DNA of 9,952 nt from UBA2336 sp964538575. GTDB taxonomy: Bacteria; Bacteroidota; Bacteroidia; Cytophagales; Cyclobacteriaceae. A program made the position numbers and the translations under genes. The notes beneath the pieces are model-generated. The model saw only the letters and a program-made list of their open reading frames with translations, ran no database searches and was not told where the DNA came from. The DNA lies in contig CAZIGG010000111.1 of assembly GCA_964538575.1 (NCBI GenBank), positions 1 to 9,952 of the forward strand, read 5' to 3'. Below, piece after piece: positions 1-6,710 of the stretch (within the stretch, counting starts at the first letter, position 1; the number at the start of each line of letters is the position of its first letter).

Positions 1-886
1 AATATAATTCGTCTAACGACATTCTTAAATATTTCCGGATTGCAAAGTAACTGCTTGTAACTGCTACGATCATGCCCACAAAAATCAGGCAGATGCTTAA
101 CGTGATCATCCGGTCCCTATTTTGAATAAGCGCCAGGTCTTCAATATTCTTATTCGCGTAGCTGACCATTAACCATATTCCGGCCGATGCAAGAATACCG
201 GAAAGAACACCGTACGCCACCGCTCGTAATAAAAACGGTCGCTGTATAAACCATTTACGAGCTCCAACTAGTTGCATACTTCGTACTAAGAACCGTTGCG
301 AGAAAAGCGCCAGGCGAAGCGTGCTGTTAATAAGCAACACTACAGTTATCAAAAGCAATGTAATAATTGCGGCCAGGATAATCCCGAGACGGGTTACGTT
401 TTTATTGATGGATTCAACTAATCCTTCGACATAAAAAACTTCAAAGACACCATTCATTTTTTCAAGTTCAACCTTGATCTTATCAACGCTTTCTTTTGAA
501 TGGTAGGAGGGATCAATCGTCAGCACAAAAGCATCGTGCAGCGGATTTTCACCCAGGAATTGATTAAAATCTTCACCGGTCTCGGCAATGAATTTCCTGG
601 CAGCCTCTTCTTTTGAGATGAACACTACCGGGTCTTCCGTTACGGTTTTGTTGATGTAAGGAAGCTGTTCAAGCTTTTTTTCTACCTGCGTTCGCTGCGT
701 TTCCGTGAGGTTGCTTTTCAGGTACACCTGTAATTTAATGTTTTCGCGAACCACGCGCTCCAGTTCCTGCGAGTAGATGATCAGCAAGCCAAACAGCCCG
801 GTAACAAACAAGGCCAGCGTGATACTGATCACCACACCCACGGAGGGATAGCTTCCAAGCTTTTTTCGGGTATTACTCTGCTGCAC
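1..886 (-). CDS. ftsX: FtsX-like permease, cell-division ABC transporter membrane subunit (stop codon lies outside the window)
   Basis: Reading the minus strand from a GTG at 886 gives 295 codons without a stop, ending in a Leu-Asp-Glu-Leu-Tyr tail. Only the stop codon seems to lie beyond base 1. The protein has the FtsX layout: a short basic N-terminus (RKKLGSYPS), a first membrane segment at about residues 16-38, an extracytoplasmic domain of about 125 residues containing the GENPL-DAF motif (112-120), then three membrane segments at about 168-188, 221-243 and 261-283. The motif MQLVGARKWFIQRPF (204-218) between segments two and three is a family hallmark. FtsX partners the ATPase FtsE at the septum and activates cell-wall hydrolases. 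No ATG is in frame upstream; a TGA lies 24 bases before the GTG, so GTG is the best start. No FtsE gene is visible here. Family call is firm, exact start less so. Confidence 0.93.
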   Translation of the reverse strand, partial: MQQSNTRKKLGSYPSVGVVISITLALFVTGLFGLLIIYSQELERVVRENIKLQVYLKSNLTETQRTQVEKKLEQLPYINKTVTEDPVVFISKEEAARKFIAETGEDFNQFLGENPLHDAFVLTIDPSYHSKESVDKIKVELEKMNGVFEVFYVEGLVESINKNVTRLGIILAAIITLLLITVVLLINSTLRLALFSQRFLVRSMQLVGARKWFIQRPFLLRAVAYGVLSGILASAGIWLMVSYANKNIEDLALIQNRDRMITLSICLIFVGMIVAVTSSYFAIRKYLRMSLDELY

Positions 887-891
887 GGCTC

Positions 892-922
892 CAAAGGTAG
901 GATTTAATCACTATAAAATAAA
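892..922 (-). promoter_or_regulatory. Candidate Bacteroidota-type promoter for ftsX
   Basis: On the minus strand TACCTTTG (899 down to 892) matches the Bacteroidota -7 consensus TAnnTTTG completely. Exactly 19 bases upstream is TTTA (922-919), a 3-of-4 match to the -33 element TTTG. The -33 element overlaps the T-tract of the terminator of the preceding gene, so termination and re-initiation would be packed together. The predicted transcription start falls at or very near the GTG of ftsX, which would make the message leaderless or nearly so. Inference from consensus only. Confidence 0.42.
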
Positions 923-948
923 AAAGTCCCCCGTGCGTACGGGAGACT
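915..948 (-). terminator. Intrinsic terminator of the sigma/anti-sigma unit
   Basis: On the minus strand a 10-bp stem (AGTCTCCCGT paired with ACGGGGGACT, one T-G wobble) closes a 4-base loop and is followed at once by TTTTTTATTTTA. It lies 21 bases past the stop codon of the anti-sigma-like gene, the right place and orientation for a Rho-independent terminator of that unit. Confidence 0.9.
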
Positions 949-969
949 CTTAACATTTTTTTAAACCGC

Positions 970-1821
970 TTACTTGCTTCTGGTTGCCTGAAGCATTTTC
1001 AAAAGTTTAGGATCACGAATGGGTGTCAGCTTGGTTGGCTGTGTTTTCCCGATGTCAAGCAGGTAGTAATTTGATTTATAGAAAAGTACCACGGTACGCT
1101 TCTCGTCACCAATAAACTCCAGGATCTCGTACAGGTTTTTCTCGAAAGTGCCATACAAAATCAGCTTGCCGTTTTTGAATACGTAGTGGAAGCTGTATTT
1201 CTTATTCATTGTATCCGTTTCAACTTCGATCGAAGACGTTACGAAGGCTTTCGTGACGTTCTCCAACTGCTCGCGTTCGTATTGCTGTGTTTTCTCATCT
1301 GCTTCTTCCCCGGAAGGTTCGTAAACATCGAGCGGTTTAGCCGGAGCCGCTTTTTCAGGCTGAGGTTCAGACTTCTTAATCTTTTCTTCAGTTTTAGTAA
1401 CGGGTGAAGATTCTTCTTTGTCAGAAGTTGGCTCAGATTCCGTTTCCGGAACTTCCGCAACTTCAGGCTTCACTTCTGATTTCTGTTCAGTAATAATTTC
1501 GGGTTCAACCGCACCTTTCTCTTCATCGTTGGAATAGAAATAAATACCGGTTACCACCAGGCCGGCAACCACTGCCCACATCCCCACTTTCACAAGCACA
1601 CTGTTCCCGCCATTGACCGGGGAAACCGGTATGTTGTTGAGCATGCTCTTAAGTTCAACGGCCCGTGCCTGCCGGATACCATCTACAAGGTTTTTCTGAA
1701 GGCCGAGTTCCTGTACAAGCTGGGGGTCAGCCTGAACCTGCTGCTCGAACGCTGCTTTATCGTCAGCGCTGAGGCGGTTAGACAGGTAATCGTCCATCAT
1801 TTCGAATTGTTGTTCTGTCAT
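970..1821 (-). CDS. Probable membrane-anchored anti-sigma factor
   Basis: The gene starts 4 bases after the stop codon of the sigma-factor gene, and this pairing is the main reason for the call. The 283-residue product has an N-terminal cytoplasmic part (1-73) that starts with a short helical segment like the first helix of anti-sigma domains (MDDYLSNRLSADDKAAFE), then one membrane segment (about 75-96). A long Glu/Pro/Lys/Ser-rich linker follows (about 98-187), then a C-terminal domain of about 95 residues rich in aromatic and beta-type residues. By analogy with known families the N-terminus would hold the sigma factor and the outside domain would sense a signal. The HxxxCxxC zinc motif of ZAS anti-sigma factors is absent; the protein has no cysteine at all. 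The C-terminal domain is not recognised. There is no Shine-Dalgarno sequence, so expression probably depends on coupling to the sigma gene. Confidence 0.72.
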   Translation of the reverse strand: MTEQQFEMMDDYLSNRLSADDKAAFEQQVQADPQLVQELGLQKNLVDGIRQARAVELKSMLNNIPVSPVNGGNSVLVKVGMWAVVAGLVVTGIYFYSNDEEKGAVEPEIITEQKSEVKPEVAEVPETESEPTSDKEESSPVTKTEEKIKKSEPQPEKAAPAKPLDVYEPSGEEADEKTQQYEREQLENVTKAFVTSSIEVETDTMNKKYSFHYVFKNGKLILYGTFEKNLYEILEFIGDEKRTVVLFYKSNYYLLDIGKTQPTKLTPIRDPKLLKMLQATRSK

Positions 1822-1825
1822 GTTG

Positions 1826-2389
1826 TTAATCTAAAAAATCATGCTCAGAATACTGAGCCTTTACTAAGTCGTCTAATTTCTTTTTACACTTATACTTCTT
1901 TGTTTTAGCCGTGTCGGTATTGGCGAAGCCGAGTTTATCGGCTATGTCCTGCATCGACATTTCTTCAAAGTAGTAGTACATCAAAACCTTTTTACAGGTT
2001 TCGCCAAGCTGGTCAATACACCGGGCTACGATCCGGTTGCGTTCTTCCGAGTCTGTATCCTGTACAACAGCAACATCCTTTTCTTCGTTCGATAACCGCT
2101 TCTTCCGATCCAGCTCCTTCCGCCACAAATTCTGGCAGATGCTGTAGATGTAGGTACTGATTTTTGAGGTCATTACCAGTTTTCCCGATGTGGCTTTCTG
2201 CCAAAAAACAATCAGGGCATCCTGGTAAATATCACGCGCCTCTTCTTCCGTGCCGCTGTTGGTAATGACCATTTTGGTCATCATCCGGTAGTATTTTTTG
2301 TAGAGGAATTCGAGCGTCTTCTCGTCACCCTTGCAGATGCGTTCAAAAATCTCTTGTTCCGTCATTGTTGAGCTCGCCTTAGATACCAT
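1826..2389 (-). CDS. RNA polymerase sigma factor, ECF-like sigma-70 family
   Basis: This 187-residue protein has the two conserved sigma domains of the ECF group. Region 2 spans about 20-95 and includes the core-binding and -10-recognition helices (ARDIYQDALIVFWQKA, 51-66, then STYIYSICQNLWRKELDR). Region 4 spans about 125-175, where LGETCKKVLMYYYFEEMSMQDIADKLG carries the helix-turn-helix for -35 binding. Sigma-1.1 and region 3 are absent, as expected for this group. It should redirect RNA polymerase to a small regulon, and the next gene encodes its likely membrane-bound inhibitor. The ATG at 2389 is taken as the start; a second in-frame ATG at 2365 (Met9) sits just before the conserved region and could be the true start. 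No good primary promoter was found upstream, so autoregulation through its own promoter type is possible but not shown. Confidence 0.88.
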   Translation of the reverse strand: MVSKASSTMTEQEIFERICKGDEKTLEFLYKKYYRMMTKMVITNSGTEEEARDIYQDALIVFWQKATSGKLVMTSKISTYIYSICQNLWRKELDRKKRLSNEEKDVAVVQDTDSEERNRIVARCIDQLGETCKKVLMYYYFEEMSMQDIADKLGFANTDTAKTKKYKCKKKLDDLVKAQYSEHDFLD

Positions 2390-2610
2390 TTGACTTTCTT
2401 TTGGTAACCGTACCGGGTACCGATTGTTTAAGATTTTGTCGGTGAAATATAATCAATGCAAGTTCAATGTACTTTTTTCCGCGTTTGTGCGCGGTAAAAC
2501 AGGCCAGGGTTAACCCCTGGTTTTCAGATCGGGCACCTTTCCGCCAGGTTTACAACGATAAATCTTCCCATTATCAGGGGCCCTAAAACCGGGTCTTCTC
2601 CATATCTGCC
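2390..2610. other. Intergenic region with short inverted repeats, no gene seen
   Basis: This is the upstream region of the sigma-factor gene, most of the longest gene-free stretch in the window. Three small dyads are visible: GTACC-G-GGTAC (2410-2420), about 20 bases before the sigma start codon; CCGCG-6 bases-CGCGG (2479-2494); and CCAGGG-5 bases-CCCTGG (2504-2520). The last is followed by TTTTC on the plus strand, but no plus-strand gene reads into it. A loose -7 match TATATTTC occurs at 2451-2444 on the minus strand, without a -33 element at the right distance. The dyads could be operator sites or chance; no RNA gene was recognised. Confidence 0.35.
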
Positions 2611-2643
2611 AAAAATAAGAAAAGCCCCGATTCCCGGAGCTTT
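2611..2643 (-). terminator. Intrinsic terminator of hppA
   Basis: On the minus strand a 9-bp stem (AAAGCTCCG with CGGGGCTTT, one T-G wobble) closes a GGAAT loop, and the downstream side reads TTTTCTTATTTTT. It starts 24 bases past the hppA stop codon and is correctly oriented to end that transcript before the sigma-factor gene. Confidence 0.9.
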
Positions 2644-2667
2644 CGAAGTTTTTATACGTACTGTTAC

Positions 2668-4872
2668 CTACAGCTTAACCGGCAGCGCTTTATCAGCCGG
2701 TACGCTTTCCGCGCTTACGGTTTCTACTTTAGGTTTTATCTCCGGTGATTTAGCTACCGATGCATCGCCTTTATAGATGTACGGAGCAATAACCAATGAA
2801 ACGATACTCATAAGCTTAATGAGAATGTTCATGGAAGGACCGGACGTATCTTTAAAGGGATCACCTACGGTATCACCGGTAACAGATGCCTTGTGCGGCT
2901 CTGATTTTTTGTAATACATCTCACCGTTTATCAGCACGCCTTTTTCAAAAGACTTTTTAGCATTATCCCACGCACCACCGGCATTGGATTGAAAGATACC
3001 CATCAACACACCGGATACGGTTACACCGGCCAATAAACCACCCAATACCTCAGGGCCAAAAATAAATCCAACAACAACAGGAGTTATCAACGCTATAGCA
3101 CCCGGCATTAACATTTCGCGGATAGATGCCTGCGTTGAAATGGCAACGCATTTTTCGTATTCGGGCTTGGCTTTGTACTCCATGATGCCCGGTATTTCAC
3201 GGAACTGTCTGCGAACTTCCTGCACCATATCCATAGCCGCCTTACCTACAGCCTGGATACACAATGCTGAGAAGATGAACGGAATCATACCACCGACAAA
3301 CAACCCTGCGAGAACAGGAGCTTTGTAGATATCAATTGCGCTGATGCCAGCGATACCCACGAACGCTGCGAAGAGCGCTAATGAAGTTAATGCAGCAGAA
3401 GCAATCGCAAAGCCTTTTCCGGTTGCGGCAGTTGTATTACCCACCGCATCTAGGTTATCCGTGCGTTCACGAACTTCCGGAGGAAGCTGGCTCATTTCTG
3501 CGATACCGCCTGCGTTATCTGCAATCGGACCAAACGCATCAATCGCTAATTGCATAGCGGTTGTGGCCATCATTCCGGCTGCTGCAATCGCCACACCATA
3601 AAGACCAGCGAAATAATAAGATACCATGATACCGGCAGCCAGTGTGATTATCGGGATTACCGTTGACTTCATTCCGACCGAAAGACCTGCAATGATATTG
3701 GTTGCATGACCCGTGGAGGACTGTTGAATGATTGACAGGACAGGGGCTTTACCCATCGCTGTATAGTATTCTGTTACAATGCTCATGATGGCACCCACTA
3801 CCGATCCAACCACGATTGCCCAGAATACATTAATACTTGAGAATTCGTATCCCCGCAAGCTCAGCGTTTCCGGAAGCATCCAGTCAACAACAAAGTAGGA
3901 GGCAATCACGGTTAAAATAACGGAGGACCAGTTACCCAGATTCAAGGCTTGCTGTACGTTTGACTTTTCATCCTTAATAGTCACGAACCAGGTTCCCACA
4001 ATCGAGAATAAAATTCCCAGCCCGCAGATTACCATCGGCAACAGGATAGGAGACATGCCGCCAAAGTTATCGGTAACAACAATTTCCTGCCCCAATACCA
4101 TGGTTGCCAGAATCGTTGCTACATACGATCCGAAAAGATCGGCACCCATACCTGCAACGTCACCTACGTTATCGCCTACGTTATCGGCAATGGTGGCAGG
4201 GTTACGAACATCATCTTCCGGAATACCCGCTTCAACTTTTCCAACAAGGTCAGCGCCAACATCAGCGGCCTTTGTATAGATACCGCCACCCACGCGCGCG
4301 AACAAGGCAATGGATTCAGCTCCCAATGAAAAACCTGTTAATACTTCGATAGCTGTTTTAACGGTGCTTGTACCCAGGTCAGCAAAGATTGCAAGGAACG
4401 CAATGAATAATCCACCTAATCCCAATACAGCAAGACCGGCAACTCCAAGTCCCATAACCGTTCCGCCAGTAAAGGAAACTTTTAATGCTTGCTTTAAGCT
4501 TGTGCGTGCCGCCTGGGTGGTGCGAACGTTGGCCTTTGTGGCGACCTTCATACCGATGTATCCGGCAGTAGCCGAGAACACGGCTCCGATTATAAATGCA
4601 ATTGAGATGATCCAGCTTGAGTGGATTTCACGGCCATTAATTTCATGGATTGTTCCGGAGTAAGCGAGAAGCGCTGCTGCGAACACTACAAAGATGCTGA
4701 GTACTTTCCACTCAGCCTTCAGGAAGGCCATTGCACCATCGGCAATGTAACCTGCGAGTTCCTGCATTTTTGCATCACCGGCATCCTGCTTGTTTACCCA
4801 GGCCGATTTAACGGCCATTACAATCAATCCTACAACTCCAAGTACAGGGATCAGATAAAGAATATTATTCAT
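2668..4872 (-). CDS. hppA: Membrane-bound ion-pumping pyrophosphatase, K+-dependent type, probably proton-pumping
   Basis: The 734-residue protein is a complete membrane pyrophosphatase, which couples hydrolysis of PPi to pumping of H+ or Na+ across the inner membrane. Family motifs are all present: DVGADLVGK (204-212), the acidic NPATIADNVGDNVGD loop (224-238), DAFGPIADNAGG (445-456), GNTTAATGKG (478-487), NAGGAWDNAKK (630-640) and GDTVGDPFKDTSGP (666-679). These hold the Asp, Asn and Lys residues that bind Mg-PPi. Ala482 in GNTTA, in place of Lys, is the known mark of K+-dependent enzymes. The gate Glu found in Na+ pumps within DLFESY is Gly here (DLFGSY, 245-250), and the plant-type Glu is also missing. 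Glu186 in GFSLGAES seems to take its place, as in Flavobacterium-type proton pumps (from memory). A Lys/Pro/Glu-rich tail of about 34 residues follows the last membrane segment. Single-gene unit with its own promoter and terminator. Confidence 0.97.
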   Translation of the reverse strand: MNNILYLIPVLGVVGLIVMAVKSAWVNKQDAGDAKMQELAGYIADGAMAFLKAEWKVLSIFVVFAAALLAYSGTIHEINGREIHSSWIISIAFIIGAVFSATAGYIGMKVATKANVRTTQAARTSLKQALKVSFTGGTVMGLGVAGLAVLGLGGLFIAFLAIFADLGTSTVKTAIEVLTGFSLGAESIALFARVGGGIYTKAADVGADLVGKVEAGIPEDDVRNPATIADNVGDNVGDVAGMGADLFGSYVATILATMVLGQEIVVTDNFGGMSPILLPMVICGLGILFSIVGTWFVTIKDEKSNVQQALNLGNWSSVILTVIASYFVVDWMLPETLSLRGYEFSSINVFWAIVVGSVVGAIMSIVTEYYTAMGKAPVLSIIQQSSTGHATNIIAGLSVGMKSTVIPIITLAAGIMVSYYFAGLYGVAIAAAGMMATTAMQLAIDAFGPIADNAGGIAEMSQLPPEVRERTDNLDAVGNTTAATGKGFAIASAALTSLALFAAFVGIAGISAIDIYKAPVLAGLFVGGMIPFIFSALCIQAVGKAAMDMVQEVRRQFREIPGIMEYKAKPEYEKCVAISTQASIREMLMPGAIALITPVVVGFIFGPEVLGGLLAGVTVSGVLMGIFQSNAGGAWDNAKKSFEKGVLINGEMYYKKSEPHKASVTGDTVGDPFKDTSGPSMNILIKLMSIVSLVIAPYIYKGDASVAKSPEIKPKVETVSAESVPADKALPVKL

Positions 4873-4918
4873 GTTTTAGAAAAAGGTTTACGCATAAAAA
4901 CCACCGGAATTAATCCAA

Positions 4919-4988
4919 AATGGTCTTTTTTTAGAACCGCAAAGATATAATAACTCCGAAAACCCGCAAAACCTGTGTAATGGTCTTT
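4919..4988. repeat. 10-base direct repeat flanking the hppA promoter
   Basis: AATGGTCTTT occurs at 4919-4928 and again at 4979-4988, exactly 60 bases apart. One copy lies just downstream of the predicted hppA transcription start and the other about 8 bases upstream of the -33 element. The arrangement would suit a regulator bound on both sides of the promoter, but two copies of a 10-mer may also be chance. Confidence 0.35.
4940..4970 (-). promoter_or_regulatory. Consensus Bacteroidota promoter of hppA
   Basis: On the minus strand TTTG (4970-4967), a 19-base spacer and TATCTTTG (4947-4940) fit the Bacteroidota primary-sigma consensus TTTG-N19-TAnnTTTG at every defined position and at the ideal spacing. 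The transcript would begin near 4934 and carry a leader of about 60 bases before the hppA ATG at 4872. An exact match fits strong, housekeeping-type expression. Confidence 0.85.
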
Positions 4989-5014
4989 AAATCAGGAGTT
5001 TAAGGAAACAGATG

Positions 5015-5392
5015 TTAAGCGAACGCCTGCTTGAGTGCGTTCCAAAGACTTTTCTTTTTGGTATCGTCAAGTTTGTTCAGGGCATCGCTTAGAATGATCC
5101 GGATTCCGTCAACTTCGCCTGGCGTGTATGGTTCAATTTTAAGATTCACTGCGGTTCCGAAAGAAATGATCACCGAAGGATTGAAAACATTCAGTTCATG
5201 AACATCAGCTTTTTCGCGGCATAATAGCTGAACACCTGTAAGCGATAGCCGGACAGAATTCAGGATTTTTCCCAGCAACGTAACCTGGTCGTCCGATAGC
5301 GTTTCCCATGGAACAGGCAGTAATACGATTACCCGGCCGGGAAGTTTGTAAAGCTCTTCTGTATAAATAAACTGTGTTGAAGCCGCGCTCAT
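5015..5392 (-). CDS. Conserved-looking hypothetical protein, third gene of the pcm unit
   Basis: I do not recognise this 125-residue protein. It has no signal peptide or membrane segment. Its order of short hydrophobic strands and helices suggests a small alpha/beta fold: strand RVIVLLPVPW (20-29), helix DDQVTLLGKILNSVRLS (34-50), strand VQLLC, helix, strand PSVIISFG (72-79), strand GIRIILSDAL (95-104), then a Lys-rich C-terminal helix. Repeated segments of the form strand-then-helix with a central I-I-S-F-G are reminiscent of small nucleotide- or DNA-associated proteins, but this is only an impression. Its ATG overlaps the thioesterase stop codon by one base (TAATG), so it is almost certainly translated by coupling and depends on the same transcript. 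No clear terminator follows before hppA; the nearest dyad (around 4983-5003) is short and AT-rich. Confidence 0.8.
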   Translation of the reverse strand: MSAASTQFIYTEELYKLPGRVIVLLPVPWETLSDDQVTLLGKILNSVRLSLTGVQLLCREKADVHELNVFNPSVIISFGTAVNLKIEPYTPGEVDGIRIILSDALNKLDDTKKKSLWNALKQAFA

Positions 5393-5925
5393 TATTTAAC
5401 AGCCTCTTTTATGTCAAATATTGATTTGAGTTCTTTCGCCTCAGACGCCTTCATTCTACCGCTGAGTACCAGCCGAAGCTGTCTTCGTCTGAGTGCGCCT
5501 GCGTAAAGTTCTTTCTCGGCATCTGTTTCGGGCTCTACTTCCGGAACTTCAACCGGTTTGCCCTCTTTGTCGATTGCTACAAACGTGAAGTAAGCTGAAT
5601 TGCTTTCGAATTTATGGCCTGTGGGAACGTCCTCTGCATCCACGTCAATCCGGATTTCCATCGATGAACTGAAGGCGCGGGTAACTTTTGCTTTGAGTGT
5701 TACTACATTACCCAAACGGATAGGGGACCGGAAGGAAATATTATCCACCGAAGCCGTAACTACTGTGCTGTTCGAATGTTTTTGTCCGGCAATGGCCGAA
5801 ACAATATCCATCCAGTGCATCAATCGACCGCCCATTAAGTTGTTGAGTGTGTTGGTATCGTTAGGCAGCACCAGTTCTGTCATGCTGACGAAAGACTCGC
5901 GGGGGAATTTTTTCTTTTTGATCAT
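5392..5925 (-). CDS. Acyl-CoA thioesterase, hotdog fold (YciA/BACH-like)
   Basis: The 177-residue protein fits a single-domain cytoplasmic acyl-CoA thioesterase, which hydrolyses acyl-CoA to free acid and CoA. The hallmark is NDTNTLNNLMGGRLMHWMD (22-40): in this family the Asn and the terminal Asp (Asn22 and Asp40 here) lie in the active site and the GG turn begins the central hotdog helix. The sheet strands follow, with VVTASVDNISFRSPIRLGN (55-73) and a conserved NSAYFTFVAID stretch (109-119). After the hotdog domain comes a charged helical tail of about 50 residues (residues 130-177) rich in Glu, Arg and Lys, longer than in the shortest YciA proteins. The natural chain length of its substrate cannot be read from the sequence. 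It starts 29 bases after pcm and overlaps the next gene by one base. Confidence 0.92.
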   Translation of the reverse strand: MIKKKKFPRESFVSMTELVLPNDTNTLNNLMGGRLMHWMDIVSAIAGQKHSNSTVVTASVDNISFRSPIRLGNVVTLKAKVTRAFSSSMEIRIDVDAEDVPTGHKFESNSAYFTFVAIDKEGKPVEVPEVEPETDAEKELYAGALRRRQLRLVLSGRMKASEAKELKSIFDIKEAVK

Positions 5926-5954
5926 CGTGTAAAGCTAATCAATGATTGTGATTC

Positions 5955-6629
5955 TTAGCTGCTCCAGCCTTCTTTCCCCAACAGCGGAACAAAGGCAAAG
6001 TTGTCGAACTCTTCGGTAATCAGTTCATCTTTCTTTTTGGTGATGCGCAGCATTACCTGCTTGTCCCGATTGCCAACCGGGATGATCAGGATACCGTTGT
6101 CAGCAAGCTGATCGGTTAGCGATTTGGGGACAATCGGTGCACCGGCTGTTACGATAATCTTATCGTAAGGCGCTTTTGCCGGAATCCCTTTGGAGCCATC
6201 GCCCAGAAAGAAGTAAGGTTTGTACCCAAGCCTGGGCAGAAGGACTTTGGTTCGCTCGTAGAGCTTCTTATTATATTCGATGGTGTAAACTTTCGCACCC
6301 ATCTCAACAAGAATACATGCCTGGTAGCCCGAGCCTGTTCCGATCTCAAGCACTTTATCGCCTGGCTTTATTTTTAATTTTTCCGTCTGAAAGGCCACGG
6401 TATACGGTTGAGAAATGGTCTGACCTTCCCCGATGGGGAAAGCTTTGTCCTGGTAGGCGTGCTCCAGCAGGGCATTATCAAAAAAAACGTGCCGGGGCAC
6501 TTTCCCGATGGCTTTCAGCACATTAGGGTCTGAAATGCCCTTTTTTTCGAGGATTTTAACCAGCTTATTGCGCAGTCCACGCTGCTTGTAATTGTCTTCT
6601 AACATGCGATTTCGGTGCAAAAAACGCAT
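5955..6629 (-). CDS. pcm: Protein-L-isoaspartate O-methyltransferase
   Basis: The 224-residue product is a cytoplasmic enzyme that uses S-adenosylmethionine to methylate L-isoaspartyl residues in aged proteins and start their repair. Visible marks are VPRHVFF (44-50), GEGQTISQPYTVAFQ (68-82) with the conserved Ser/Gln/Pro of the substrate-binding loop, SAM motif I VLEIGTGSGYQA (93-104), the acidic residue at the end of the next strand (TIEY), GDG (143-145), and DNGILIIPVG (177-186). Length is normal for the family. The ATG at 6629 gives an N-terminus of MRFLHRNR before a second in-frame ATG at 6605 (MLEDNYKQRG); the second matches the usual family start better, so the first eight residues are uncertain. 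First gene of a three-gene minus-strand unit; its promoter must lie in the 81-base gap shared with the divergent metal operon. Confidence 0.96.
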   Translation of the reverse strand: MRFLHRNRMLEDNYKQRGLRNKLVKILEKKGISDPNVLKAIGKVPRHVFFDNALLEHAYQDKAFPIGEGQTISQPYTVAFQTEKLKIKPGDKVLEIGTGSGYQACILVEMGAKVYTIEYNKKLYERTKVLLPRLGYKPYFFLGDGSKGIPAKAPYDKIIVTAGAPIVPKSLTDQLADNGILIIPVGNRDKQVMLRITKKKDELITEEFDNFAFVPLLGKEGWSS

Positions 6630-6710
6630 TTTTTAGCCGGTAACAAAGTTTCAGATAATTCTTAGGAAAATTGAAACCAACCGCTTTACTTTAGGGTTCT
6701 CTCATGCACA

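Noticed and set aside
2444..2467. Minus-strand promoter TTG with TATATTTC upstream of the sigma gene
   Set aside because: The spacer is 13 bases and the last base of the -7 element is wrong; at best a weak promoter.
2504..2525. Plus-strand terminator formed by the CCAGGG/CCCTGG dyad followed by TTTTC
   Set aside because: The stem is short, the T-run is only four bases, and no plus-strand gene lies upstream to be terminated.
3140..4663. Several plus-strand open frames opposite hppA (for example 3344-3601 and 4310-4663)
   Set aside because: They are antisense shadows of a fully motif-complete pyrophosphatase gene; their translations are rich in Ala, Pro, Thr and Ser with no recognisable domain.
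6644..6651. Minus-strand -7 element AAACTTTG for pcm
   Set aside because: It lacks the leading T of TAnnTTTG and no -33 element sits at a suitable distance.
6670..6694. Plus-strand promoter for the metal operon (ATTG with TACTTTAG)
   Set aside because: The -7 element has one mismatch and the spacer is only 13 bases against the usual 19, so it does not support a call.
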